Source: Cryptomeria japonica
Lineage: Eukaryota; Streptophyta; Pinopsida; Cupressales; Cupressaceae
Assembly: GCF_030272615.1 (NCBI RefSeq)
Contig: NC_081413.1
Coordinates: forward strand, 183,778,951-183,842,950
Length of the DNA: 64,000 nucleotides
Reading direction: 5' to 3'
Both the position numbers and the translations under genes were made by a program. The notes beneath the pieces were generated by a model. The model had not been told where the DNA came from. It did not search any database and saw only the letters and a program-made list of their open reading frames with translations. Of the stretch, positions 46,155-58,966 are shown in pieces (the first letter of the stretch is position 1; each line of letters opens with the position of its first letter).

Positions 46155-46380
46155 CAAGGGTTGTCGCTCAATTGGTTGAGTACAATTGGTGAGGATAATG
46201 GTATGTTCCTTGAGTACACCATTCAAGAAGGTTCAAACCTCTTGAGGTATGATATAAGGGATGAGGCTGGGATTGTACCAGACAACTTTGGCAGAATGGA
46301 CACTCCTCAGTCCTTGGCTCTTAGCCCAAGAGGTATCAGCATAGATTCATGCTTCCACACTGGATAGCAAAATAAACCCA
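46155..46380 (+). mobile_element. Second tRNA-derived SINE-like element
   Basis: GGGTTGTCGCTCAATTGGTTGAG (split here as TTGTCGCTCA at 46161 then ATTGGTTGAG) resembles a tRNA D-arm and A box. GGTTCAAACCT at 46229-46240 is a B box. The following 130 bases have no coding character. No target duplication was identified, so the right border is approximate. Confidence 0.6.
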
Positions 46381-47560
46381 TGAATGATATAAAATCTTCC
46401 ATCATCTATATGTATAGACTAGATAGACTAGATTTGGATAAGGAGATAGAGGTGCATTCTTCACAGGTCAATCTTTAGAGAATATGGCAAGCACCGTGAA
46501 GTACTGAAATCTATTAACCTTGGAAGTGTCAGGTGTTATACGGTTATCAAAAGCCACAGCACAAGGATAAGATGTTCCACTCCCTCAAAAGCCGAAAACC
46601 TTGTAAATAGAAAAACTCCCAAGTGTGAATTGATTTAAAAAATTACATGCCAGTACAAAAAACTGGACAGACAATCAGAACTAAAAGCAGAAGTATGGCA
46701 GTTCTAGAATTTGTTTTAAACAAGAACCCTGCTGTATGATGTCAGTTCTAGAATCTGTTTCATATCTTGAGCACCAGCATTTAAAGCACCTCAAAATTAC
46801 CCATTTATATTCCATGATTTCAATTCTTGTAAGCAAAATCGTTCATCAAATTCAGTTGTCAAGACAGAACTGACCACAAGCACTATTATATTATAAATCA
46901 ATTGATTTTGTAAACTGCTAACATTCACAAGCATGAATAATACTGAGTGCCATGCCACAAATAGAGCATTGTTAGAGAATTTGGTTAGGAGAAAATCCAA
47001 GGTGGCTTAAAGAAACTATAAGAGTGAAGTTAATCCACTTAAAGTCAATACCTTCTACAAATTTTTGCAAGCATCTTTTACAACGGAACTAGAAACACTT
47101 GCAAAACAATGGTATTCCAACACCTGCAAACCAACAGTATAACTGTTTGATTACACACTTCTACTTGCACTCAATTACACTTCTACTTGCACCCAATTAC
47201 CTAAACACTAGCTTAACAAAGAAACTAAAAAAACTCACATGAATTCGTTATTATTACAACCCCTACGGGGTCTACTTATACAATAAGAGCATGGTAACCT
47301 AGAGATGCATCTCCCACCTCTTTGCTGAAAACAAGATAAAATTATACAGTAAATTATGCTGATAATTTTATGCATCTAAATAAACAGCTAGCAATAAATC
47401 ATAGATGGAAATGGATAACAAAATAAATGCAAATCATAACTTAAGAATTACTTGGAGAAACCCTTTCAAAAAAAACTCAACACTCAAAAGAGATCCAAGA
47501 CTTGTATTAATCTTTCAAATGGGTTACATCAATATAATTTCTCTCAAATAGAGTTGCAGC
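46381..47560. other. Spacer, no gene seen
   Basis: AT-rich sequence with only short chance ORFs. Confidence 0.4.
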
Positions 47561-48252
47561 TGTTGAGATTTTTTAGGAATATTTTAATGTTGGCTGTCCC
47601 ATGAATTTTGTATTGCAATTCAGGTTAAAAATTTAAGCTCCTAAATTTAAGGATGTTAACAATGTCATCTTAAGTTTAAACTCTTAAAATTAAGCAAGGT
47701 GGTTGTAAATAAATTTAGTTTAATCTCTAAAATTCAGATGATTGACAAGTGGCATAAAATTTTCCTAAGCTGCTTAGAATTACATGCCTAAAAGGAAGAG
47801 GCTCCTAGTTTTTGGAAAAAAATTCTAAATAATCTTGTAGCAAAAAATAATTTCTTCATGGGATCACCTCTTCCTTAAAAATAGAGCTTAAGCCCCCTCC
47901 ATGGGACCCCTGCTTGAATAAAATAAGTTTCGTTCAACTCAAACACTAAATATATAGGCAAAAACACAAATGGTTTCTAAAACCATTTAGGCACAAATCA
48001 CAAAAAATATGAAACTTCCTCTTTCAACTTGTGGTTTTATCTACTTGATGAAAGATCTTCCTTATCTCATCCAAACTTTCATTTAACTTTCCCTTTTTCA
48101 GGCTTTTACTATTTTGACAATAATAATAAACATCTTACAAGTTGTCACAATTGCATTTAACAACTTTCGTGACAACTAAAAGATAATTAGAAATTGTCAA
48201 TTAATAATTAGATATAATTTGGTGAAAACAAGGTTGAGACATTTTCTCAACA
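47561..48252 (-). repeat. 3' LTR of the truncated Copia element
   Basis: The LTR is 692 bp with 8-bp inverted terminal repeats. The adjoining internal sequence on the minus strand is CAAGTGGGAGAA, a standard Copia polypurine tract (about 48253-48264). Confidence 0.75.
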
Positions 48253-48549
48253 TTCTCCCACTTGTGGAACACCTTGCAAAAAGCATGAAGGGAAACTAAA
48301 TAAATCAAACTTCAAAAGAAGACTCATGGCCTCTTTGCACTAGCTAATTTTTTTTGTGCTTATTCGTTTAGTAAGAGAATATGCAACATTCTCTAAATTG
48401 TTTACTTTCTATAACATGACTCTACCACAACCATTTCCTAAACAAAGTGATACTAAAACATTTATGTGCTTTGTGCGAGCATGATAAATTGAGTTTTTAG
48501 CCAAACATATAACACTTTGACTATCACATTCAATTCTCACTTGTTTACA

Positions 48550-49089
48550 CTAAAAGCTAATACTTGAACACAATCTCTCTAATTACATTGACTCCTTACA
48601 AGCATGTGTCATAGTCATGTGCTCTACTTTTGTAGTGGATAATGCAACTGTAGGTCTTCTTTTTCTCATCCAACTAACTGCTCCTCCAAACAAAGTAAAG
48701 GCATAGCCAATTGTGGACCGTCTATAATCTAGATCACTAACAAAAGCTGAATCCTTGCAAATCAATCACCCAACTCATATCATTAGATCCATGATAACAA
48801 ATGCAATTATAGAAGTCCCACATAAATATCTGAAAACCCTTTTCACATAAGTCTAATGTTCTCTACCAAGATTTGCCATAAATCTACTAACAACTCCCAC
48901 TACTTGGGCAATATCTAGTCTTGTATAGACCATAGCATACATAAGGCTTCCTACAACACTAGCATATGGAGCTTTACAAATCTCTTCTAGTTCATCATCT
49001 ATTTTAGGACATTGTTCTAAAGATAACTTAGTGCCAACTAGAAAGGGAATATTAACTGGTTTACAATCATGCATGGCAAAATGTTGCAA
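48550..49089 (-). pseudogene. Copia RNase H and connection region, broken
   Basis: Minus-strand pieces show a MYAMVYTRLDIAQVVGVVSRF segment (usual MYAMLCTRPDI), then SDLDYRRSTIGYAFTLFGGAVSW and TVALSTTKVEHMT (usual STTEAEYMA) of RNase H. Several catalytic-region residues are substituted and stops separate the pieces. Confidence 0.75.
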
Positions 49090-49137
49090 AATAGTGTTAA
49101 CATACTTCTGTTGAGTTAACCATAATTTTTTGTTAAC

Positions 49138-49843
49138 CTAATCCCTATTGATTTTGATACCCAAGATATATTTTGCCGCCCCTAAATCTTTCATATCAAA
49201 TGTACCAACTAATTGACTCTTAAGTTCCCTAGTCATTCCCTTAAACAACATATCATCAACATAAAGGACAATAATTAGTAATTGATCATTAATTAATTTG
49301 AAATAAACACAATGATCTTCTTCACTTTTAATAAAGTCATGATTCAATACAAAAGCATCAATTTTTTTGATACCACATTCTTGGTGATTGCTTCAAATCG
49401 TACAAATATCTCTTTAACTTTCAAATCAAGTGTTTGTGTCCCTTCACAATAAATCTATTAGGTCGTTTAATAAATATTTCCTCATCAAGATCCCCATGTA
49501 AGAAAGTTGTTTTAACATCCATTTGCTTAATTTCTATATCAAAAGCAACAACAATAGATAAGATGAATCTAATGGAGGTTCATTTAGCCATAAGTAAAAA
49601 TATCTCACTAAAATCCACTCTCTCAACTTTTGAGTAACCTTTTTCCACTAATCGAGCCGTGTACCATTCCAACTTACCATCTACTTTAAATTTCTTCATA
49701 AATACCCATTTGCATCCAATGACTTTCCTCCCATTAGGTAGTTCAACTAGATCCCATGTGTCAAATTTTTCCAAAGCCTTTATTTCATCTTTTATTGCCC
49801 CTAACCAAGACTCATGCTCATTTGAAGATAAGACCTCTTTCAC
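49138..49843 (-). pseudogene. Copia reverse transcriptase, broken
   Basis: The N-terminal RT block (49843-49580) has ESWLGAIKDEIKALEKFDTW and VIGCKWVFMKKFKVDG. The palm block (49347-49138) has LLIIVLYVDDMLFKG with the YVDD site intact and FDMKDLGAAKYILGI. The middle part that carries the first Asp lies in a different frame near 49500. Confidence 0.82.
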
Positions 49844-50199
49844 AAATCTAGGTTTGTTGTTAGTACAAGATAAAACAAAAACACAATGAAAACAGATGAA
49901 CTATATCCATACCTATCAATAGCCTTAGATTGTCTAGTGGATCTTCTTTGAGGTGTAACAAGAAGCCCTGGTTGTTTATCTTCAAGATTCTCTTCTAATC
50001 CTTCTTCACCTTCATGTTCATCAAGTTGTTCTAATGTGCATCTTCTTGAGGTTGTTCTACCTATGTATCTTTTTCTGGTTCAACCTTAATATCAAAATGC
50101 AATATTTTTGTTAGGCTTCACCTGAGGTTGTTTATCCTTTTTAAACTCCTTTAGCTCCTTGAAAATTACATCGTTAGAATATACCATTTTCATTGCTAT

Positions 50200-51400
50200 A
50201 GGATCCCACATCTAATAAACCTTAATGTTTTCACCATAACCCACAAAAACACACTTGTTAGCTCTAAAATCAAGCTTAGAACGTTTTTCTTTAGGAACAT
50301 GAACATATGCCTCACTGCCAAAATGTCTAAAATGAGAAACTGATGGCCATTTACCTATCCATACCCCATAGGGAGTTTAATCAATAAGAGTAAAAGTAGG
50401 TGATCTATTAATCAGATAACAAGTAGTGTGAACTACTTCAGCCCCAAAACATCGCTCAATATTTACACTACTCAACATGCTTCTAGCTCTATCCATTAAA
50501 GTCATATTCATCCTCTCTGCCACTCTATTTTTCTATGAGATATATGGAGTTGTTTTCTACCTAACAATTCCTACATGCGTACAATAGTCATAAAAAATCT
50601 TAGAGAAAAATTTACCACCATGTTCTTAAAACCTTTACATTTCTATCTATCTATTTCTCAACAAGTGTTCTAAATTATTTAAATATAGAAAAGCAACATA
50701 TTTTTCCTTCAAAAAGTAAATCCATGAATATCTAGAATAATCATCAATAAAGGAAACATAGTAGTGAGATTTTCCAATAGATGGTATATCCACAAGACCA
50801 AAGACATAACTATGAATTACCTCCAAAACTTGTTTAGCTCTAGTACTTCCACATTTAAAAGATACTCTATGTTGTTTTCTATACACACAATGTTCGTAGA
50901 AATCTAAATCAGTAGAGTAACCAGACAAACCATCAACTATCTTTTTATTTATGAGGCTTTTAAGATCCTTTTCACCAATATGGCCCATCTTGTGGTGCCA
51001 TAACTTACATGATACTAAGTTATCAGTTACATTAATAAATTAGTAGAGTAACCAGACAAACCATCAACTATCTTTTTATTTATGAGGCTTTTAAGATCCT
51101 TTTCACCAATATGACCCATCTTGTGGTGCCATAACTTACATGATACTAAGTTATCAGTTACATTAATAGAGGTACATAAGTAGAAGCATCAAGTCTAAAT
51201 AGGGTGCCACTCCTATTACTCTTAGCTAAAACCAAATTTCCTCTACTTAACTTGCAACCACTATTTTCAAAATTAACATGCACCCCTGAATCATTCATTT
51301 TAGATACAAAAATTAAATTTCTAGCTAAGCTAGGGATGTGGATACATCTTTAAGGGTTTTAGCCCTTCCATCACTGAGAATCAATTTTAAATTCCCTGTA
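50200..51400 (-). pseudogene. Copia integrase and pre-integrase region, broken
   Basis: The minus strand encodes MGHIGEKDLKSL (pre-integrase), a degenerate zinc region, IHSYVFGLVDIPSIGKSHYYVSFIDDYSRYSWIYFLKEK of the integrase core, and further left GYGENIKVY-type C-terminal sequence. The usual HTDVCGP motif has become HSYVFGL, so the first catalytic Asp is lost. A 131-bp tandem duplication (50911-51167) interrupts the pre-integrase part. Confidence 0.78.
50911..51167. repeat. 131-bp tandem duplication
   Basis: The stretch beginning AGTAGAGTAACCAGAC at 50911 repeats at 51042 almost without change (one G/A difference at ATGGCCC/ATGACCC) through GTTACATTAATA. It must be much younger than the surrounding decayed element. 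Confidence 0.88.
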
Positions 51401-51420
51401 CATATTGGGGTACAAACCTC

Positions 51421-52190
51421 CAGACTGTAGTTTCCCCATTCCTCTTGCTAACATTTTCTGCACTTTGTTAGTGAATGGTGCAAAATTATCTCAAAACTCT
51501 ACTAATCCCTAATGTTAAAAAATCAAAAACTCCTAATTGATGAAAGAAAACAACATGAAGCAAACAATGTTTAAGGAAACATAATTTAGAGATCCTAAAC
51601 CTTAGCACTGTCTTTGAAACAGTGCAAAAAATGACGAAGTCCTTCTAATTATAATAGATTGATGCATAAAAGTCATGTATACAACTCAATAGACCAATGG
51701 ATCCCTTATCAAGTAGCCTGTTATCTTAGGGGGGTTCATTTAATTATTGACCATGGACATGTCTTCTTAGACGATGCTAGCATTGTATGTCCAACTAAGG
51801 ACTCTTTAAGTACTTTATCAATTGTGTATGTGAAATTGATTGAAAGTGACAAACTAAATAGAAAACAAAACTACATTGAAAGTAGTTCTAACTACACAAC
51901 AATGACTATAGGTGACTATTTCTAGTGAACTTTAACTAGGTTGCAACTTATTATACTCAACTTATCTTTTCAGTTATTAATAGCTAGTTATATCAATCTA
52001 CATTAGAGGAATTAACTCAACAATTAGTCTACCAAGTTAACCAATAATCTACCTATTATAAACAATGATAATCTACACTATAAAGAGAGTTACAATACCT
52101 TAAGTGACCTTTACTTGAGTATTGTAACCTTAGCTATCAAACTCGGTCTTTAACTCATAATTTTATCATCAACATTCCATCATTTATTTA
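51421..52190. other. Spacer, no gene seen
   Basis: There is no recognisable coding sequence. Possible Copia-derived DNA continues for some distance past 51400, but I cannot assign it. Confidence 0.35.
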
Positions 52191-52193
52191 TAT

Positions 52194-52909
52194 TGTGTAG
52201 GAAATTAGGAAGAAAGCAAAGAAACATCAAAGAAACTAAAAACTCAAATTTCTAAGCTAAAACTTACTCAACCAGTAGAGAAAATGAATTGAAATGCAAC
52301 GAAAATAAAATCAAACCAACAATATCTTGCATTACATCCGCGGAATCTCCATTGTCCTTCTTGATCTTCTCAAAAGGGGCTCGTAGATTTTTAAGTGTGC
52401 ACAAAGAAAATTTGAAAGCTTGAAATGATACGATGACAAGAATATATTGAAGACATGGTTGGTTTCAAATGAAAACTTGATTTGAATTTATTGATGAATC
52501 GATGATCAATGATCAAATGAAGGGTCAATATCAATTTAGATTTCAAAGAATGGATGATCAAAGATTACATGAGAGGGTGAGTTAAGTGGGGTTGAAGCCA
52601 TGTTTGAAATAATTAAATAAATTCAAAATTTATTTAATTATGGGAATTGAATTAAGGGATTAAATAATTAGAAATAATTATTTAATCTATGAAAAATAGT
52701 TAATTTAGGGTGATTAGATTATGGAAGGGAAATTGAGTGGAAAAATGATGAAATAGAAGAAATGACAATTAAATAATTAAAAATTCTTTAATTAGGAGAC
52801 AAAAGAATGACACAAGCATTAATTGAATAAATAGAATCATTCAATCAATATAGATGAATAATTAGTGAAAAGCGTTGTCATAGGTGAAAGATGTTTTTTA
52901 GTGTCTACA
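52194..52909. repeat. Probable solo LTR remnant of a Gypsy family
   Basis: The stretch ends AGTGTCTACA, like the Gypsy LTRs (GGTGTCTACA). In its last 300 bases it has the same style of AT palindromes (AATTAAATAAATTCAAAATTTATTTAATT-type at about 52612-52640, split here by its centre TTC). The left border (TGTGTAGG at about 52194) is a guess. Confidence 0.4.
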
Positions 52910-55731
52910 ATTTTAGATTCAAAGTAAATACATAAAATTGAGAATAACTTGCTAAATTGACAAAGAAAATTATGATAAGATCTAACAATTGATTGATTGA
53001 TATATTCTACACGATCTCCAACTCTATATAGGATTTTATACATGAAGCTTGAGGGTGGATTACTTTAGGACTCTAAACAACTCTCTAATTAGTCTACCAT
53101 TTGTCCTTAACCTTTGGAGAACTGAACACAAAAAATTCCGAAGTCCACATCCCATCATAAATATGTTTATAATTGTGTAACTTCGCACTAATTAATGAAT
53201 GCATATATATCTATGGATACTTATAAAAATGGATTCCATCCCCAATCACTATAATACATCTAAGTTTTGAAAGAAAGAGGAATTTACAATTGTTTTTTAA
53301 ATTTCAAAATTTTAGAATCACAAAGCAATGAATTTTGTGTGAATACTCATGTTTCTTCAATGATAAAGATGTTATCAAAAAATTGATTATATAAACTCAA
53401 CTCCAATAATATCTTTTTAACTTATGTTTCTTAAAATTTTGCTCATTTTTAATCATATTGGATATAATATATATTTAATGTTGGTAGAGTCTTATTATTT
53501 ATTTATTTACCATCTTTCTAACTCAAACCCATTAAATTTACCCCAAAAATCTAATTAATATAATTTAATTCGAATTAAATTAAAATCTTCTCATTTCAAT
53601 TTATTCTATAAATATTAAGTTATTTAAATATTTTTATAACAAATATTTTTGTATAACTAATAAAAAAGAAAACAAAAATATTATAATAATATTATTTAAT
53701 TTATACATTTTTTTATAAAATAAATAAATTTCAATTAATGAATGATTATTGAACTTTCTCTTTTTATTCAACCCCATCAATAATAAATCATAATTTTATT
53801 TCTAACAACCATTACAATTATTAAAATCTATTTTTTAACAATTAAAAAAAAGATTTAGAATCCTTAAAAAACAGATATCTATAAATGAAATGATAGACAA
53901 ATTAATAATTCACCTCCCAAAACTACAAATAATTATTTGATAGACTAAATAATTCAAATTAAGTCAAAATGATCTATAAAACATCTAAATACTTATTTTG
54001 TATCTATTATTTGTTACCAGCTCCATTAATTTAATAGTCTCACCATTTCCTAAACAACAAACTATACTGTACTAATTATATTCTACCATTCTTATTAACA
54101 AACTTTTCTTCAATTTGAAAAACTATTGAAGATTCCAAAAAGCTTATCTCTCTTTTCCATTTGAATGGACATTATTAAATGATAAATGATATATATACCA
54201 GTAAAACCGTACATAGAATCCATCAATGTCTTTAGAAAGAGAAAGGAAGTGCATAAAAGCTGAGCACCACCAATTCATTTCCCATCATTACTGCATAAAG
54301 GAATAAAATGGTCATAAAAGGCAGAATATGGCACAATCAATTGATCTTCTCAATCATTTACATTTTGATTTTAAAGGGTGTAAAACAAATTCATCTAAGA
54401 GTTTAGGTAGAGTTTAGGTAGGGGAAGAGTATTACTAGTCATGTGCGTTTTAATAACCGAGTACTTGTCAACTCAAATTTTCAGTTGTCAATTTTAAATA
54501 ACCTAATAAAATGATAACTAGAATTTCATTAATAAATTTTACATGTATCAATAGCCACTCACTTTTTAGTTTTTTTTTGGCTCAATAATTGATTCATTTG
54601 TGCATGACTACTGAAGCATATATGCACAACTAAGTAATTTGTAAATAAGTATTGCAATTTTAAGTACTTAGGTGACACTTTGAAATGTGTACTTTTTTAC
54701 TCTTACGTGCATAATAGATCGCACAACTGCATCGTTACTACCCAAAAGCTAGGACATAGCTATAAGCGGTTGAGTTGCATATGGAGACAACAACAAAAAA
54801 TAATCGCTGATGTACTATTTAGGATCCGTGGGTGTGCAAAGTTAGCTATAATGGTTACTGGTACGCTTCCACTAATTCAACAAATTATATTTATCATTTT
54901 AATTTTAAGTATTGTGGACTTTTTTATTTTTGTAACAAGGGTTCAGGTCCCTTCCCCTTCTAAAGCAATCAAAAACAATTTCTTTATGAACTTAATTTTG
55001 AATGAATTTTTTAAATGTTGTCACAAAGGATGTCAACAAAAAATGTTAGTTTGGAGTTTTGGATTTGATCATATAAGCTTTTTTCTAACAATTTTTGGGG
55101 TCATGTTTCATGATTTATCATCATAACAAAACTAGCTAAACAAGAGAAGGGAGTACGATGCTCATAATAGATCATAAAATATGATTGTTAAAAATGTTGA
55201 TAAAAAAATACTTATACTATCAAATCCAAAAACTCCAATCTAATGTTCTAAATTATAGAAATATAATACTAAAACAAATCACTATTAAATTATCTATATA
55301 TTAAATTCAAACATTTTTAATTTATTTTTAATATGTAATTTTTAAAATACATTTAACTTTATGACCTACCATCATTGAATAAGATCCCAAACCTACAAAG
55401 AAAAAACTACTACATAAGATAAAAAACATTAAAAAACAATAAAGAAATGCAGTTCAATAAATAATTATGCAGGGGAGTATAGGTTCAAAATTTATTATGA
55501 GAGCATCATAATATCGTGGGCAGTCAACTATGCTTTCACACTATCAAATCAGCTCATGCATATGTAAGCATGCAATATAAAACAATTGAGGGTAAGTGCA
55601 CCTTACTTGATTGCTCTATTTAATATATGTTTCATTACACCACTTAGCCTTTTTAACCCCATTTAGTATAGGTAGGCATAAAATTAGCCTATCTACCCTG
55701 TAGGCAATTTAATTGGTTTATATAGATCTTA
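52910..55731. other. AT-rich spacer, no gene seen
   Basis: The DNA is very AT-rich. A 148-codon plus-strand ORF at 54680-55126 has no family features and is probably chance. A GGTTCAGGTCCC B-box-like word near 54940 is not backed by a clear A box or target duplication. Confidence 0.4.
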
Positions 55732-55758
55732 AATTAGTGGTTGGGGGTTTTGGTGAAG

Positions 55759-55805
<47 letters not shown>

Positions 55806-56093
55806 GACTTTTGGTTTATTTCAATTCTAATTAGTAGTTGAGGGTTTCATGAAGTATTAGTCTATAATTTGGATAGGTTATTTTTAGGATAAAGTCTTTT
55901 TCCCCTTTTCATAATAGACGCGGGACAATAAGGGTACTTGGTAGTTATTAGGTTGGAGTAGAAAACATTTATGGTAACGTGTAGCTATTCAAATTAGTAG
56001 TTGAGGGTCTAAGTGAAGTACTAGACTGTAATTTGGATAGGTTATTTAAGATAAAGTCTTTTTCCCTTTTTCATAATAGAGGTGGGACAATAA
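55732..56093 (+). repeat. Local tandem duplication, about 158 bp period
   Basis: A stretch with TTAGTAGTTGAGGG, TAATTTGGATAGGTTATTT and TAAAGTCTTTTTCCC occurs at about 55833-55935 and again at about 55991-56093. A shorter, more diverged copy of its start (AGTGGTTGGGGGTTTTGGTGAAG) is at 55736. Confidence 0.75.
55761..55802. repeat. (AT)n microsatellite
   Basis: About 21 perfect AT units lie within the duplicated region. Confidence 0.95.
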
Positions 56094-56930
56094 GAGTAGA
56101 TTGATGTACAATTTTATGTTAATGTGTATCTTGTATATTGATAATAGTATATAAATATAATATTAAATGATCGATAGGCACATATATTTATAGGCTTGAG
56201 GATGAAGAATAGGTAAAATGTACCTTATGTATTAATAAAACCACTTGAAGATGATATCAAATGGATCAGACACAAACGTTTATTTTATAATAGTAATACC
56301 ATGAAATTTAATGAGGACTAAAAGTATTTGTAATCATTGATTGTTGGATAACACCTTGCTATTTTTGAAGAATTTCTTGGATGTAATAATATATGAAATT
56401 TTTGATTATTTGTAGAAGGAAAAACACTTTGAAAATATTATGATTCATCAACTTAATGATTATTTCCAAAGATACCCAACATCGTTTGAATAGGTATTAA
56501 TCATAAACAGAATAATTGTATTATTATTTTAAATAGATATTTTATATTAAGAAACTACAGAACACATACATCAATTTAAAAAAATTAATTATAAACCATA
56601 GACTTGTCTCTATCTCTACATCATCTAAAAATATTGAATACAAAGAAACCATGAACATGAGTATATCAATATATTTAATATTCATGACATTGAAGCCAAC
56701 AAACAGATAAATTTTATAATCAATTGGTGGAGATGAGATTAGAAGATCAATTGGTGGAGAATGAATGATACGAATTTCCTAGGATCAAGGAGAGGATGAA
56801 GGTTTATGATTAAGATTTTTTTTTTAAATTGAAAAGGTTAGTTAGGACTGCATTCACTAAAAATAGTAATTTGTTGCAGCCATAAGACTGTTGGAGGCAA
56901 ATACATTTAGTGGTTCCTTTATTCTTGGAA
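56094..56930. other. AT-rich spacer, no gene seen
   Basis: Nothing recognisable beyond short AT-rich words. Confidence 0.4.
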
Positions 56931-57070
56931 ATGTTGGAGGTAATATAGCCTTAATTAAATAATAAACTTATTTAATTATTTTAGCCATGTGAGATAGAAA
57001 AAAAAGATAATTAAATAGTTTTATTATTTAATTATGTGGAAGGACAAGTGACTAATTAAATTATTGTTGA
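56931..57070. repeat. LTR-like remnant with AT palindromes
   Basis: TTAATTAAATAATAAAC pairs with TTATTTAATTA (about 56950-56985), and a second pair is at about 57009-57036. They are joined by GCCATGTGAGATAG-like sequence, in the style of the Gypsy LTRs. Too short to place borders. Confidence 0.35.
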
Positions 57071-57119
57071 AGAAATTGGTTCAACCCCACAAGCTTAACA
57101 ATCACCTGGTCCCTCCATC

Positions 57120-58240
57120 CAGGGTCCCTCTGTTGGTTCTAAAACAGGCCTCAAAAAGGCTTTGAAAAAGCCGATGACGCCTTGTCAATCCCCTGACCAA
57201 GGCCCTCCCTTCCCCCTCAAAATTGGGGAGAAAAACAAAAGCAACCCCTTTACTGTGAAACCCACCACCAAGAAACCTAGGAAGGAGCCTAAAATCCTTC
57301 TTGTCGAGTTGGATGCGGAGGAGGGTATCACTCTGCGAAGGTCCCACAGGTTTGCTAACAAGCCCTAGATGAAGCAAATCGTCGTGAGAAAGAACTATGC
57401 TAATGAGGAAGAGGATGACTATGAGAAAGCGGAAAGTGAAAAGGGGGAGGAGGAAATGGAGGCTACGAAGGGCTCAAATTCCTCCAAATTGGGCACAAAT
57501 GTCCCCGACTCGAAGACTTTCAAGGAGGATATTAAGAACACCTCCCTTGTTTATAACACTTCCCCTCCATATACCTCTGAGGGAGATAGAAGGAATTGTG
57601 AAGGTGCGTAGACTGTTGCAGATGGTGGAGAGAAGGAAGAGGTGGTGCAGTGTACGGGTTGCAATGCTATCTCTGATGACTTAAATGATTTTAAGAAAAA
57701 ACTAGAGTATCTGGAGTCCTATGTCAACAAAATAGGGAAATTCATCGTCAAAGTGATGCACTCTTCGGCTACCTCTTTGTGCTTGCTTTAGCAGGAAAAG
57801 GCGGAACAAGGCGGGCTGGAAAGTGACACCACTAAGGAACTGTTCTAGTTCCTAGCGGATGACTGGACCGGGCTTATGCTCTCTAAGCATATGGGTGCTG
57901 AAAAACATGATCAATGGTTGAAACTTTTCCTTTTTGTTATAGTTTTTTTCACCAGAATGGTTGGTTCTTTGGTAATCTTGCTACTTTTAACAGTTATTAT
58001 AGTTTAAACAATATGTTGGTTTACTGCTACTTAAAGCGCTTTTTGGACGAGATTGTTTTCAATCTTGGGTTATCCATTAGTGGTATGTAGTTTTTGTTTT
58101 TAGGACTAAAGTAGGGATTGGTTGACTGTCGTTAGGCAGCTGTGTGTGTGCTGGTAGTGCTTTTTTTTTCTGTGTCTTCGGGTTAGTCCCCTTGTCTTGG
58201 CTGCTTTATAATAAAAAATAATCACTTGCAAGAAAAAAAC
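57120..58240 (+). pseudogene. Decayed LINE-type ORF fragment with A-rich tail
   Basis: The plus strand encodes a Pro/Lys-rich stretch (57162-57368, with KKPRKEPKILLVELDAEEG), an acidic Lys/Glu stretch (57369-57611), and a helical segment (DFKKKLEYLESYVNKIGKF, about 57690-57760) ending near FLADDWTGLMLSKHMG. Stops TAG, where Gln fits, split it. It ends in GCTTTATAATAAAAAATAATC, which looks like a LINE 3' tail. I do not recognise the protein; an ORF1-like or separate LINE-borne ORF is a guess. Confidence 0.4.
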
Positions 58241-58960
58241 CTACCACAAATGGAGATCAAGCAAGATATATTTGATCAACAACTTGAGAATTATATTGAT
58301 GCACAAAAGATTAGGATTACAATGAAAGGATGAATCGTTATATAAAGGATGATGCAACCCTAGATCTAAACCCTTGAAGAAGATTAAATTAGTTGTGCCA
58401 AGTGTCCACATCATAATGAATGAGACAACATAGGCTATTATTAGCCTAATCTAATAAAAAGAAAAAAACAACTCCTAAGTTTAGCTTAAGTGAATAAAGT
58501 AATAAAGACCTAATTAGATAATTAATTAGGTGATATCCTAATTACTCTAACAATTATGAGATTATTTAATTAGGTGGGGTACATAAGATGAGATGGATTA
58601 ACTAGATAATTTAATCATTTAGTTAATTTTGGACAAGGTTATAATAGGAAGAATATACCTATCTATAACAACAAAAATTAAAAAGAAAAGACTAAATTGT
58701 TAACCCTAAACTTGGTTCCCTGATCTCATAGATTAAAGAAAAGAGATGTTTCTTTAAAGGGAATGTGAAAGAAGAGATGGCCTAGTAAATATTTTGACCC
58801 AAATGTAGAGTAATCATCTTGTATCACATCAAACTCACATTAGCATCAAATCTCCAAGAGGACACACATGAGCCAAAATACACATACCTTTCATAATTGT
58901 GAACAATAAATTGTTGAAATACATATGTGCCTTTTGTTGGATATTTCTGAGAAGTTTGTT
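58241..58960. other. Spacer, no gene seen
   Basis: There is no coding signal. AT-rich words such as AATTAGATAATTAATTAGG near 58510 suggest another LTR-derived stretch. Confidence 0.35.
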
Positions 58961-58966
58961 GGAGTG

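Larger units (their letters stand above)
47561..51420 (-). mobile_element. Copia retrotransposon, 5'-truncated
   Basis: The left end is an LTR (47561-48252) with perfect inverted ends TGTTGAGA and TCTCAACA, followed by a polypurine tract and then, on the minus strand, pol domains in Copia order from RNase H back to the pre-integrase region. Similarity fades at about 51400 without a gag, primer site or second LTR, so the 5' third has been lost. Stops are frequent. The family differs from the element at 698. Confidence 0.8.

Noticed and set aside
54930-54950. Polymerase III B-box-like word (third SINE)
   Set aside because: No A box at proper spacing and no target duplication were found.
54680-55126. 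148-codon plus-strand ORF
   Set aside because: It is AT-rich and has no family motif. Hydrophobic runs are expected from T-rich codons.
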